From contig CAZCQG010000003.1 of NCBI GenBank assembly GCA_964500775.1, forward strand, positions 1-64,000: 64,000 nucleotides of DNA, in the 5' to 3' direction. The notes under the pieces are model-generated. The model searched no databases. It saw only the letters and a list, made by a program, of their open reading frames with translations, and was not told the DNA's origin. This stretch comes from CAZCQG01 sp964500775 (lineage in GTDB: Bacteria; Campylobacterota; Campylobacteria; Campylobacterales; CAZCQG01). This document shows positions 55,403-63,612 of this stretch, piece after piece. The position numbers and the translations under genes are program-made. Positions within the stretch are counted from its first letter, which is position 1. Each line of letters begins with the position of its first letter.

Positions 55403-56302
55403 ATGAGAGATAGGATTGTAGTCGCAACCGATTTGTCGGAAAAAAGTAACATAGCCGTAAAAAAAGCGATTGATATTTCCAAGAAATATGATTTGTGGTT
55501 AGAAGTATTACACGTGATCAATCCCCCGTTGTTTGAGTGGGCATGGGGTGGCGAAGCACTTGATTCTAGGAAGGACAAAGAGCATCTTATCAAGCAAAAG
55601 GCCGAAGAGATTAGCAAAAAAATAGAGGAAGAGCTCAAAAGAAAACACAATAAGATAAATGTAGACATCAGGGTGGGGAATCCAAGCGAAGAGATCATCG
55701 CCTATGCAAAAGCCAAAAGAGCAAATGCCATCATCCTAGGTGACGTAGGTGAGTACGGTAGTCTGCAAGAGCTGGTCCTAGGTACGACGACGACAAATGT
55801 AATAGATAGATCGAGCGTCCCTGTATTGATAGCTAGAAATACCGATAGTATCGAGTACAAAAAGATTTTGATTCCAACCGATTTTAGCGAGGATTCTAAA
55901 GAGAGCATAGAATACGTCTCCACCCTTTTTCCCGATGCGAAACTGTATATTTTAAATGTTATGGAGATTCCTTCGGAACTCCGTCTAAAATATTACGGCT
56001 TGGAAGATAAAGAGATTGCCGATTTGACCGAAGTGCACAAGATAAAAAATGAAAATGACTTCAATAAGTTTATCGAGAGTTTGGATGTGAAAAATCCTAT
56101 CGAAAAAGTCGTTGCTTTCGGTTCTATTCGAGCGAGGATCATTATGGAGGAGGGGAGAGATTTGAGTGTGGATCTCATAGCGGTAAACGCTCATAATATC
56201 GCGAACATCACCTCTAAGATTATTGGAAATATCGCATCTGAAGTGATAAAAAAATCTAAGCGTGATGTGTTGGTATATCAAACAAGAAGAAAAGAAAGTT
56301 AA
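55403..56302 (+). CDS. tandem universal stress protein
   Basis: A 299-residue protein with two UspA domains (about 1-150 and 151-299). The first starts IVVATDLSEKSNIAVKKA and has ILGDVGEYGSLQELVLGTT, a variant of the G-x2-G-x9-G(S/T) ATP-binding motif. The second starts ILIPTDFSEDSKESIEY and lacks a clear ATP motif. Such tandem proteins respond to stress or energy limitation; the partner is unknown. AAGGAG lies before the ATG. It ends at a strong hairpin shared with the helicase gene. Confidence 0.9.
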   Translation: MRDRIVVATDLSEKSNIAVKKAIDISKKYDLWLEVLHVINPPLFEWAWGGEALDSRKDKEHLIKQKAEEISKKIEEELKRKHNKINVDIRVGNPSEEIIAYAKAKRANAIILGDVGEYGSLQELVLGTTTTNVIDRSSVPVLIARNTDSIEYKKILIPTDFSEDSKESIEYVSTLFPDAKLYILNVMEIPSELRLKYYGLEDKEIADLTEVHKIKNENDFNKFIESLDVKNPIEKVVAFGSIRARIIMEEGRDLSVDLIAVNAHNIANITSKIIGNIASEVIKKSKRDVLVYQTRRKES

Positions 56303-56306
56303 GAAG

Positions 56307-56327
56307 CTAGGCGGGAAAACCGCCTAG
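56307..56327. terminator. hairpin between uspA-like and helicase genes
   Basis: Perfect 8-bp stem ctaggcgg/ccgcctag with loop GAAAA, between convergent genes. On the minus strand it is followed by a T-rich stretch, so it is mainly a terminator for the helicase gene. Confidence 0.7.
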
Positions 56328-56332
56328 GGTAA

Positions 56333-57853
56333 CTACCAAGTAGAGCCTTTGCCGCTTGCGTAGCTTTTATTTTGTGATTTATTTTTATTGTAACCGCCGC
56401 CTGAAGCGTTATCTTTCTTTTGATAGCCGCCGCCACTGCTTTTGTTTCTATCTCTAAAGCCGCCCTTACTTCTGTGTCTGCTATTTCTATTGCCACCGTT
56501 GTTTTTCTCTCTAGAGAGGAGAAGTTTTTTGAGTTTTTCGGCGCTGATTCCTATATGTTCCGGTCCTGCGACGCTTTTCTCGTCCATAAACATTGAGATG
56601 AGCTTCAACGTCGCCGTCGTCAAGTCCATATCGTCTTTGAGGAGATTGAGTATCTCGATGGCTTCGGATTTCACCTCTTGATTTCTGATTTTTTCTATAT
56701 TTCTCGTGAGGTTAGAGTTGCTTATCTCTTTTGCGCTCGGGATTTGTGCTAGCTCTATATCGGTTCTGATGAGTGATTTTATCTTGTCTAGCTCTCTAAA
56801 TTCTTGTGGAGTGACAAACGTGATAGCTATACCGCTAGCCCCGCCTCTTCCCGTTCTTCCGATTCTGTGTACGTAGCTTTCGGGATCAAAAGGGATATGG
56901 TAGTTAAACACGTGGCTTACGCCTGAAATGTCGATCCCTCTAGCCGCTACGTCGGTAGCGACCAAAATGTCGAGTTCACCGAGTTTAAAGCTTTTTATGA
57001 TTGTTTCTCGTTGTCTTTGCTCCATATCTCCGTGGAGACCGCCTGCCCCGTAACCGCGACCGATAAGCATAGTAGCTACTCTGTCTACCTCTTTTTTCAT
57101 CCTACAAAAGACGATTGATTTTTGTTTTTCGCACGCATCGAGTAGTCTCGCGAGTGCGTCGTCTCTTTCGTGTTCGTCTATGACGTAGTATTGCTGTTTA
57201 ATATTGACGTTCGCAGTCTCTTTCGTGCTGACCGTGATAAATTTCGGGTCTTTGAGGATAGTGTTTGCGAGATTTTTTATCGCCGTAGGCATCGTAGCCG
57301 AAAATAGCAATGTTTGTCGCTCATTAGGGATAAAATCAAAAATCTCTTTGATGTCGTCCAAGAATCCCATATCGAGCATCTCATCCGCTTCGTCTAGTAC
57401 GACGTATTTGGGCTTGAGCTTGATTTTTCCGCTCTTTACAAGGTCAAGTAGTCTACCCGGAGTGGCTACTATGATGTGGACACCTTTTTCGATGATGTTG
57501 AGTTGCCTTGAATACGATTGTCCGCCGTAGACGGTTGCGGTGCGAATATCGTTATAGCGCCCGAGCTTGTAGAGTTCGTCGCTCACTTGTGTCGCTAGTT
57601 CTCTCGTGGGAGTGATGACGAGGACTTGTCCTCGCTCTTTGGGGTCTATCGCGTTTAGTAGCGGTAACCCGAATGCGGCGGTCTTTCCCGTGCCGGTATG
57701 TGCTTGGGCGATGATGTCTAGCCCTTTCATCACTTCGGGGATCGCTAGGCTTTGTATCGGGCTAGGGACGGTAAACCCCGCCTCTTTTATCCCCTTGCTG
57801 ATTGCTGCGTTGAAGCCGAATACCTCAAAAGATATGTTTTCTTCAGTAGTCAT
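56333..57853 (-). CDS. DEAD-box RNA helicase
   Basis: ATP-dependent RNA helicase of 506 residues, RhlE/DeaD type. The Q motif is near PSPIQSLAIPEV and Walker A is AHTGTGKTAAFG. PTRELATQ, VLDEADEMLDMGF, the SAT motif and HRIGRTGRGG are also present. After the core (about 1-375) and a linker comes a basic, Gly/Asn/Ser-rich tail (about 455-506), the usual kind of RNA-tethering tail. Such helicases assist ribosome assembly and RNA decay, often in the cold. It stands alone on the minus strand. Confidence 0.94.
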   Translation of the reverse strand: MTTEENISFEVFGFNAAISKGIKEAGFTVPSPIQSLAIPEVMKGLDIIAQAHTGTGKTAAFGLPLLNAIDPKERGQVLVITPTRELATQVSDELYKLGRYNDIRTATVYGGQSYSRQLNIIEKGVHIIVATPGRLLDLVKSGKIKLKPKYVVLDEADEMLDMGFLDDIKEIFDFIPNERQTLLFSATMPTAIKNLANTILKDPKFITVSTKETANVNIKQQYYVIDEHERDDALARLLDACEKQKSIVFCRMKKEVDRVATMLIGRGYGAGGLHGDMEQRQRETIIKSFKLGELDILVATDVAARGIDISGVSHVFNYHIPFDPESYVHRIGRTGRGGASGIAITFVTPQEFRELDKIKSLIRTDIELAQIPSAKEISNSNLTRNIEKIRNQEVKSEAIEILNLLKDDMDLTTATLKLISMFMDEKSVAGPEHIGISAEKLKKLLLSREKNNGGNRNSRHRSKGGFRDRNKSSGGGYQKKDNASGGGYNKNKSQNKSYASGKGSTW

Positions 57854-57976
57854 ATGTACCTTTATGTTTTTTATTTAAATAGCTTGCGGTTAAAAAGTAT
57901 GTAGAAATCTAATACATTAATGTGTTCAAGCAAAATTAGTGGGCGATTATAGCGTAAAATTTGCGAAAAAGCTACT

Positions 57977-58597
57977 CTATTTTAGATATTCCAACATATT
58001 TATATAAAACCCCCTATGCTCTTTTAAAAATGCCGTAGCCGTGCGGTGGTCTTTGGTATGGAGATTTACAAATTCCCAATACTGTTTGGAATGATTGTGA
58101 TATTTCGTGTGTGCTAATTCGTGGGTGATGACGTAGTCGATGACCCATTTGGGCGCAAAAGCCAATAATAGATTGAAACTCAATTTTTTAGACGCACTAC
58201 AACTTCCCCATCGATTTTTAGCCGCCCTGATTCCGATAGCTACGTACTCCGTATCGAGAATCTCGGCTATTTCCGCTACTCTTTTTGCAAGATAGACGTT
58301 GAGTGCGTTTCGCAAGAATTTTTTGCCGTTTTTTTCCGAGAGCGCTATCCATTCCCCAAAAAGGAGAATCTCCCCTTTGTGCGATTCTATTTGTCGAGCG
58401 AAATATTCCGTAGCTTCTCTTTTTTGAAGTACGCTTTGGTGTATCCAATCGTGATTTTGACGGATGATACCCTCACATGCCTCTTTTGAGGTATATTTAG
58501 GGACGGAGAGGACGACATTGCTTGATTCGTCGATCCTTATGGTGATCCTGCGTGCTTTTTTTCGACGCTTTATTAGTATTGTAATATCGTTATTCAT
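57977..58597 (-). CDS. YgjP/WLM-type zinc metallopeptidase
   Basis: A 206-residue protein of the DUF45/YgjP family. It has the zinc motif HELAH in YVITHELAHTKYHNHSKQYW (third ligand a downstream His). The preceding NRWGSCSASKKLSFN block is diagnostic of the family. The biological substrate is not established. ATG at 58597 gives MNNDITILIKRRKKARR, the usual family start; a longer frame to 58699 adds an unrelated hydrophobic segment that overlaps the opposite gene, and I reject it. It is divergent from the FTR-rhodanese gene. Confidence 0.88.
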   Translation of the reverse strand: MNNDITILIKRRKKARRITIRIDESSNVVLSVPKYTSKEACEGIIRQNHDWIHQSVLQKREATEYFARQIESHKGEILLFGEWIALSEKNGKKFLRNALNVYLAKRVAEIAEILDTEYVAIGIRAAKNRWGSCSASKKLSFNLLLAFAPKWVIDYVITHELAHTKYHNHSKQYWEFVNLHTKDHRTATAFLKEHRGFYINMLEYLK

Positions 58598-58662
58598 CTC
58601 GCTAATTTTATCTATTTTCGTTAAAATTCCAAAGAAAAAATTATAGCTTAAAGGAATATAAA

Positions 58663-59391
58663 TTGAGCGAATCACTAAAAAAAATCGACCCCGAATCACA
58701 AGAATTCCAAGAGGAATTACAAAACACCATTAAATTTACCGACAAAGTAGTTTCGCAATTTGAATTTGCCTATAACCCCGACGTAGAGATAGTCCAGTCG
58801 GTACAGTTTGGTCTGACGAGAAACAAACTTATCTACGGCAAAAGATACTGCCCATGCTTCTTCGTGACCCAAAGTGCCGAGGATAGAATCTGCCCCTGTA
58901 AACCTGCGCTCAATGACGAGATTCCTAGCGAAGGAAAGTGTCACTGCGGGATATTCTGTACGCTCGAATATGCAGAAGAGCAGAAATGTATCGAAGAGCT
59001 AGAAGACGCGGCACACACCCACTCTAGGGGACTTAGCAAAGAAGAGTGCGAAATGCTCCTCAAAAAATCGCAACTCGACGGCGATGAACTCGAATCGCTT
59101 TTAGAGGCTAGGGCGCTCGGAATGGTGGAATTTTATCTCGTAGACGTGCGGGAGTGGATGGAATATAGACACGGAAGAATTAGAGGCGTAGATTTCCTCG
59201 TGCCGACCACCACGTTCTATGAATCGGTAAAGCAATTAGACGACGTAAAACAAAAAACAATCATTTTGTATTGCCACGTCGGAAGCAGAAGTGCCTACTG
59301 CCAAAGGATATTAAAGGACTTCGGTTTTGGTCATGTAGGGAATCTCACGTATGGAATCGTAAGTTATAAAGGTGATTTAGATAGAGGTTAG
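58663..59391 (+). CDS. ferredoxin-thioredoxin reductase catalytic domain fused to rhodanese
   Basis: A 242-residue two-domain protein. Residues about 15-115 match the FTR catalytic (beta) chain: CPC (63-65), CPC (77-79) and CHC (93-95). In FTR these provide the four [4Fe-4S] ligands and the redox disulfide. An extra Cys99 follows. Residues about 145-242 are a rhodanese domain: LVDVREWMEYRHGRIRG, then the active loop CHVGSRS with Cys204 as sulfur carrier. FTR catalytic chains normally reduce thioredoxin with electrons from ferredoxin. Fusion to a sulfurtransferase suggests reductive release or loading of persulfide sulfur (inference). Start is TTG at 58663, with AAGGA about 8 bases upstream. 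rplI follows after 41 bases. Confidence 0.88.
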   Translation: MSESLKKIDPESQEFQEELQNTIKFTDKVVSQFEFAYNPDVEIVQSVQFGLTRNKLIYGKRYCPCFFVTQSAEDRICPCKPALNDEIPSEGKCHCGIFCTLEYAEEQKCIEELEDAAHTHSRGLSKEECEMLLKKSQLDGDELESLLEARALGMVEFYLVDVREWMEYRHGRIRGVDFLVPTTTFYESVKQLDDVKQKTIILYCHVGSRSAYCQRILKDFGFGHVGNLTYGIVSYKGDLDRG

Positions 59392-59432
59392 TGTAGAATC
59401 CGAAAATAAAAAATAATTCGGAGTTTTACACA

Positions 59433-59885
59433 ATGAAAGTATTATTGATAAAAGACGTAAAAGGGGTGGGCAAAGCCGGCGAGATCAAAGAGGTCAAAGA
59501 CGGCTACGGTCAGAACTTCCTCATCGCGAAAGGGAACGCCAAACTCGCTACCAACGAAGTAGTGAATAAATGGAAGGCAGATCAAAAAAAGATCGCTGAA
59601 GAGCAAGCCGCAGAACTTGCAGAGCTAAAAAAACAAAATGACATTATCCAAGGAAAGACACTCAAACTAACGAAAAAAGTGGGTGCGAACGGCGCGTTGT
59701 ACGGCGCTATCACAAAAGAGGAATTGAGCGAAGCGCTCAAAGAGCAATATAATCTCGATATAGACAAAAAACATATCGAACTCGACCACCCGATAAAAAG
59801 CACGGGAATCTACGAAGTGACGATAAAGCTCGGACACGGCATGCATCCAAGTATCAGCGTGGATGTAGAGGGGGAAAATGTTTAA
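59433..59885 (+). CDS. rplI: 50S ribosomal protein L9
   Basis: A 150-residue ribosomal protein. The N-terminal signature is [18 protein letters not shown], with [10 protein letters not shown]. The long connecting helix follows, and then the C-terminal RNA-binding domain with [15 protein letters not shown] lies 9 bases before the ATG. The last 8 bases overlap hslV, starting the block rplI-hslV-hslU-era-csd6 known from Helicobacter pylori. A weak tccgaa/ttcgga hairpin precedes the start. Confidence 0.97.
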   Translation: MKVLLIKDVKGVGKAGEIKEVKDGYGQNFLIAKGNAKLATNEVVNKWKADQKKIAEEQAAELAELKKQNDIIQGKTLKLTKKVGANGALYGAITKEELSEALKEQYNLDIDKKHIELDHPIKSTGIYEVTIKLGHGMHPSISVDVEGENV

Positions 59886-60414
59886 GGCGACTACCATACT
59901 CGCCTACAGAGGCGAAGAGGGCGCGGTCATCGGGGGAGACGGGCAGGTCTCTTTCGGCAATACCGTGATGAAAGGAAATGCCACGAAGATTCGCTCTCTC
60001 TATAACGGTAAGATTCTTAGTGGATTCGCAGGAAGCACCGCCGATGCGTTCAATCTTTTTGATATGTTTGAAAATATATTAGAGAATCGCAAAGGGGAGT
60101 TGCTCAAATCGGTCGTCGATTTTAGTAAAGAGTGGCGCAAAGATAAATACTTGAGACGACTCGAAGCGATGATGATCGTGCTAGACCTCGACAATATCTT
60201 TATCCTAAGCGGTACCGGAGACGTCGTCGAACCTGAAGACCGCAAGATAGCATCCATCGGTAGCGGCGGTAATTTTGCTATTTCGGCAGCGCGTGCACTT
60301 GACAGACATGCGAATTTATCTCCAAAAGAGGTAGTGGAAAACTCCCTAAAAATAGCCGCCGAGCTTTGTATATACACCAACGACAATATAAAAATCCTAG
60401 AGTTAAAGAAGTGA
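59878..60414 (+). CDS. hslV: ATP-dependent protease subunit HslV
   Basis: Proteolytic subunit of the HslUV (ClpYQ) complex. The 178-residue protein has the beta-proteasome-type core [21 protein letters not shown] and [29 protein letters not shown] lies near the end. The catalytic Thr should become N-terminal in HslV; here it lies in [12 protein letters not shown], so a four-residue leader must be removed to expose Thr5. This leader is typical of Campylobacter relatives. GAGGGGG precedes the ATG, and hslU follows 4 bases after the stop. Confidence 0.96.
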   Translation: MFKATTILAYRGEEGAVIGGDGQVSFGNTVMKGNATKIRSLYNGKILSGFAGSTADAFNLFDMFENILENRKGELLKSVVDFSKEWRKDKYLRRLEAMMIVLDLDNIFILSGTGDVVEPEDRKIASIGSGGNFAISAARALDRHANLSPKEVVENSLKIAAELCIYTNDNIKILELKK

Positions 60415-60418
60415 CGTT

Positions 60419-61750
60419 ATGCTAGAGATGACCCCAAAAGAGATAGTAAGTTATTTGGATCAGTATATTATCGGTCAAAAAGATGCCAAAAAAGCAGTAG
60501 CGGTAGCGCTTCGAAACCGTTATCGAAGGATGCAGCTCCCAAAAGAGATACAAGAGGAGATTATGCCAAAAAATATCCTCATGATAGGCTCTACGGGTGT
60601 AGGCAAGACGGAGATCGCCAGACGGATGGCGAAGATGATGGGATTTCCTTTTGTCAAAGTAGAGGCGAGTAAATACACCGAAGTGGGATTTGTCGGGCGC
60701 GACGTAGAATCGATGGTGCGCGATTTGGTCGGCGAATCGATAAACCTTGTCCGCGATGAACATCGTGAAAAGATGACCGAGCAGATAGAAGAATACGTCA
60801 TCAAAAAAATAGTAGAAAAGCTCCTCCCGCCGCTCCCGAAAGGCTCTACGGAGACAAAGCAAGAAGAGTATAAACACAGCTTTGAGAAGATGCGCCAAAA
60901 AGTGATAAGCGGAGACGTCGACCACTTGAAGATTGAAATCCAAACTCCCAAAAAAGCCCCCGAATTTTCCGATAACGGTATGCCGCCGGAGATGGTGCGA
61001 GTACAAGAATCATTAATAAAAGTATTTATGAGCGGCAACAAAGACGATCTCAAAAAAGAGGTCACCGTCAAAGAGGCAAAAGATATACTCAAAATTGAAG
61101 CCGCGGATAAACTGTTGGATGTGGAGCTTATCAAAAGCGAAGGGCTCAAAAGGGCAGAAGAGGGTGGTATCATCTTTATCGACGAGATAGACAAGATAGC
61201 CGTCTCTAACGGCAATAGCGGCAGACAAGATCCGAGTAAAGAGGGGGTACAAAGAGACCTCCTCCCTATCGTAGAAGGCTCTAGCATCTCTACAAAATAC
61301 GGGCAGATAAAGTCCGACCATATCCTTTTTATCGCCGCAGGGGCGTTTCACGTGAGTAAGCCTAGTGATCTTATCCCCGAACTTCAAGGACGTTTCCCAT
61401 TAAGAGTAGAGATGAAGAGTTTGGACGAAGAGGCGCTGTATAAGATTCTTACTATGACCAAAAATTCGATTCTTTCGCAATACGAGGCACTTTTAGGAGT
61501 GGAAGAGCTTACGATTATTTTTGAAGAGGAGGCAATAAGGGCGATCGCCTCCCTCGCGCAAAATGCCAACGAAAAGACCGAAGACATCGGTGCTAGACGT
61601 TTGCATACTATCGTAGAGCGTGTTTTGGAGGACATCAGCTTTGAGGCGGATGAGCACAAAGGTGAGACCTACACCGTGACCAAAGCAATGGTACACGGTA
61701 AGCTCGACAATCTCATAAATGACGTAGACGTCGCTAGATATATACTCTGA
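60419..61750 (+). CDS. hslU: ATP-dependent protease ATPase subunit HslU
   Basis: AAA+ unfoldase that feeds HslV. The 443-residue protein has the N-terminal block TPKEIVSYLDQYIIGQKDAK, Walker A GSTGVGKTEIARRMA and the pore motif GFVGRDVESMVRD. Walker B FIDEIDKIA lies after the long I-domain (about 105-240). The C-terminal sensor region is GARRLHTIVERVLEDISF. The C-terminus ends VARYIL, the usual docking tail into HslV. Its stop shares a base with the era start (TGATG). Confidence 0.97.
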   Translation: MLEMTPKEIVSYLDQYIIGQKDAKKAVAVALRNRYRRMQLPKEIQEEIMPKNILMIGSTGVGKTEIARRMAKMMGFPFVKVEASKYTEVGFVGRDVESMVRDLVGESINLVRDEHREKMTEQIEEYVIKKIVEKLLPPLPKGSTETKQEEYKHSFEKMRQKVISGDVDHLKIEIQTPKKAPEFSDNGMPPEMVRVQESLIKVFMSGNKDDLKKEVTVKEAKDILKIEAADKLLDVELIKSEGLKRAEEGGIIFIDEIDKIAVSNGNSGRQDPSKEGVQRDLLPIVEGSSISTKYGQIKSDHILFIAAGAFHVSKPSDLIPELQGRFPLRVEMKSLDEEALYKILTMTKNSILSQYEALLGVEELTIIFEEEAIRAIASLAQNANEKTEDIGARRLHTIVERVLEDISFEADEHKGETYTVTKAMVHGKLDNLINDVDVARYIL

Positions 61751-62640
61751 TGGAAGCAGTCACAAAATCGGGTTTTGTCTCGGTAGTAGGCAGACCAAAT
61801 GCGGGAAAGAGCACTCTCTTGAATTGGCTCGTGGGCGAACGTTTGGCGATGGTCTCGCACAAGGCGAACGCTACGAGAAAGCGGATGAATATCATCGTGA
61901 TGCACGACAAAGATCAAATCATCTTCGTCGATACGCCGGGTATCCACCAAAAAGAGAAACTTATCAACCAATTTATGATGAAAGAGGTATTGCGCTCCAT
62001 CGGCGATTGCGACTTGCTTATTTTTTTGGCTCCCGTCACGGATAGTACGTCTCATTACGAGGAGTTTCTAGAACTAAGCGAAGGGAAAAAACACATTCTT
62101 GCCCTCGCCAAAAGTGATACGCTTGATAGAGAAGAGACGCTAAAAAAGATAAAAGAGTATGAAAAGTTTCAAGATTCTTATCTCGAACTCGTACCCGTAA
62201 GCTCCAAAAAAGAGGTCGGGAAAAAAGAGCTGCTTGATTGCATCGTAAAATACCTTCCTGATTCTCCTTACCTCTTCGACCCCGAAGACCTGACCACCGA
62301 AAACTTGCGCGGGATCTACAAAGAGATCATACGTGAAGCGATATTTGAAAAACTCTCCGATGAGATTCCTTATGAGGCGGATGTCCTTATCACAAAATTT
62401 GAAGAGCTAAAGGGCTTGGATAGAATCTACGCGACGATAGTGGTGGAAAAAGAGACCCAAAAGGCGATGATAATAGGCAAAGGTGGCGCAACGCTCAAAA
62501 GGGTAGGGAGCTATGCAAGAGAAAAGATGGAAGAGTTTTCTCAAAAGAAAGTCTATCTCAACCTTTTTGTTTCGGTAAAGCGAGGGTGGAGTAAGAGCAA
62601 AAAAGGTTTGAAAGAGTTTGGATATAAAATCGATGATTAA
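61750..62640 (+). CDS. era: GTPase Era
   Basis: GTPase that assists 16S rRNA maturation and 30S assembly. The 296-residue protein has G1 GRPNAGKSTLL, a switch Thr in NATRKRM, G3 DTPGIHQ and G4 AKSD. The C-terminal KH domain is IIGKGGATLKRVGSYAREKM. All Era motifs are present and the length is standard. It starts on the last base of the hslU stop codon. The csd6 ATG is 10 bases after its stop. Confidence 0.97.
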   Translation: MEAVTKSGFVSVVGRPNAGKSTLLNWLVGERLAMVSHKANATRKRMNIIVMHDKDQIIFVDTPGIHQKEKLINQFMMKEVLRSIGDCDLLIFLAPVTDSTSHYEEFLELSEGKKHILALAKSDTLDREETLKKIKEYEKFQDSYLELVPVSSKKEVGKKELLDCIVKYLPDSPYLFDPEDLTTENLRGIYKEIIREAIFEKLSDEIPYEADVLITKFEELKGLDRIYATIVVEKETQKAMIIGKGGATLKRVGSYAREKMEEFSQKKVYLNLFVSVKRGWSKSKKGLKEFGYKIDD

Positions 62641-62650
62641 CGGAGTGAAG

Positions 62651-63610
62651 ATGCGGTTTGTTTTGGCGGTGATTTTATTGGCGGCAAATATTGCTTTCGC
62701 GCAGGATTTGGTACAGATGTACCGGACGCAAGGGATTGAAAAGGTACGAGAACATTTTGAGAGATCTTTGCAGGATGTCGACTATTGGAAAAATTATCTC
62801 AAAAATATGGATACGAGATACGGCTATTACGAAAATATGGATTTTGTCCTCGTGTCGCAAAAAGGGCTCCCCGATCTAAGCGTGTACACGATAAAAGAGC
62901 ATAAATTTACAAAAACGCTTAACGCTCCATCGCTAGTGGGTCTCAAAGGGGATAAGGAGAGTGAAGGGGATCTCAAAACTCCCGTGGGTGCGTATGATTT
63001 GGTCACAAAACTTACAAACGTCGATCAGTTTTACGGTCCGTTTGCTTTTGCCACTTCGTATCCGAATCTTTATGATAGACTTTTAGGAAAAAGCGGGCAC
63101 GGTATTTGGATACACGGTGTTCCTTTGAACGGTGAGCGTGCCGATTCTACAAAAGGGTGTATAGCGGTAAAAAACGACTTTTTACGAGAGATTGATGAAG
63201 TGATAGATCACAAACACGCCGTGCTCCTAATTGCCGAAGAGACTTTCAAAGAGCCGAAAAATGAGACTATCGCAACACTTATCGCTTCGCTCTATAAATG
63301 GCGCGATGCGTGGAGAGATAGCGATTTGGAAACCTATATCGATTTTTACGCCGATGATTTTAAGAGATTTGACGGTAAAAATATCGCTCAATTCAAGGCT
63401 ATGAAGAGGCAGATATTTACTAGAAAAGAGCGAAAAACCATCCTTTTTGATAAAATTAACGTGATCCCTTATCCTGCTACAGACGGGAAAGAGTATTTTC
63501 GAATCGATTTTTTTGAGCGCTATTATGCGCCGAATTATACGTTTGAAGGGGATAAAGAGATTTACGTGAGGGTAGAAGACGGTAAGATGAAAATCATTGC
63601 GGAGAAATAA
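62651..63610 (+). CDS. csd6: L,D-carboxypeptidase / YkuD-domain cell-shape protein, Csd6/Pgp2-like
   Basis: Periplasmic peptidoglycan-trimming enzyme of 319 residues. It has a signal peptide (MRFVLAVILLAANIAFA, cleavage before Q). A helical N-terminal domain follows, then a YkuD catalytic domain with GHGIWIHGVPL and STKGCIAVKND (catalytic Cys). The C-terminal NTF2-like domain is about residues 215-319 (WRDAWRDSDLETYIDFYADDF). This three-part layout and the position after era match H. pylori Csd6, which trims tetrapeptides to tripeptides and controls helical shape. ATG at 62651 has GGAG 5 bases upstream and starts the signal peptide; the longer reading overlapping era is rejected. Confidence 0.88.
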   Translation: MRFVLAVILLAANIAFAQDLVQMYRTQGIEKVREHFERSLQDVDYWKNYLKNMDTRYGYYENMDFVLVSQKGLPDLSVYTIKEHKFTKTLNAPSLVGLKGDKESEGDLKTPVGAYDLVTKLTNVDQFYGPFAFATSYPNLYDRLLGKSGHGIWIHGVPLNGERADSTKGCIAVKNDFLREIDEVIDHKHAVLLIAEETFKEPKNETIATLIASLYKWRDAWRDSDLETYIDFYADDFKRFDGKNIAQFKAMKRQIFTRKERKTILFDKINVIPYPATDGKEYFRIDFFERYYAPNYTFEGDKEIYVRVEDGKMKIIAEK

Positions 63611-63612
63611 TA

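Noticed and set aside
58598..58699. Longer start for the YgjP-type peptidase
   Set aside because: It would overlap the start of the divergent FTR-rhodanese gene and add a hydrophobic stretch foreign to the family.
60520..61287. 255-codon open frame opposite hslU
   Set aside because: Ser/Leu-rich shadow of a conserved AAA+ gene, no ribosome site, no homologous motif.
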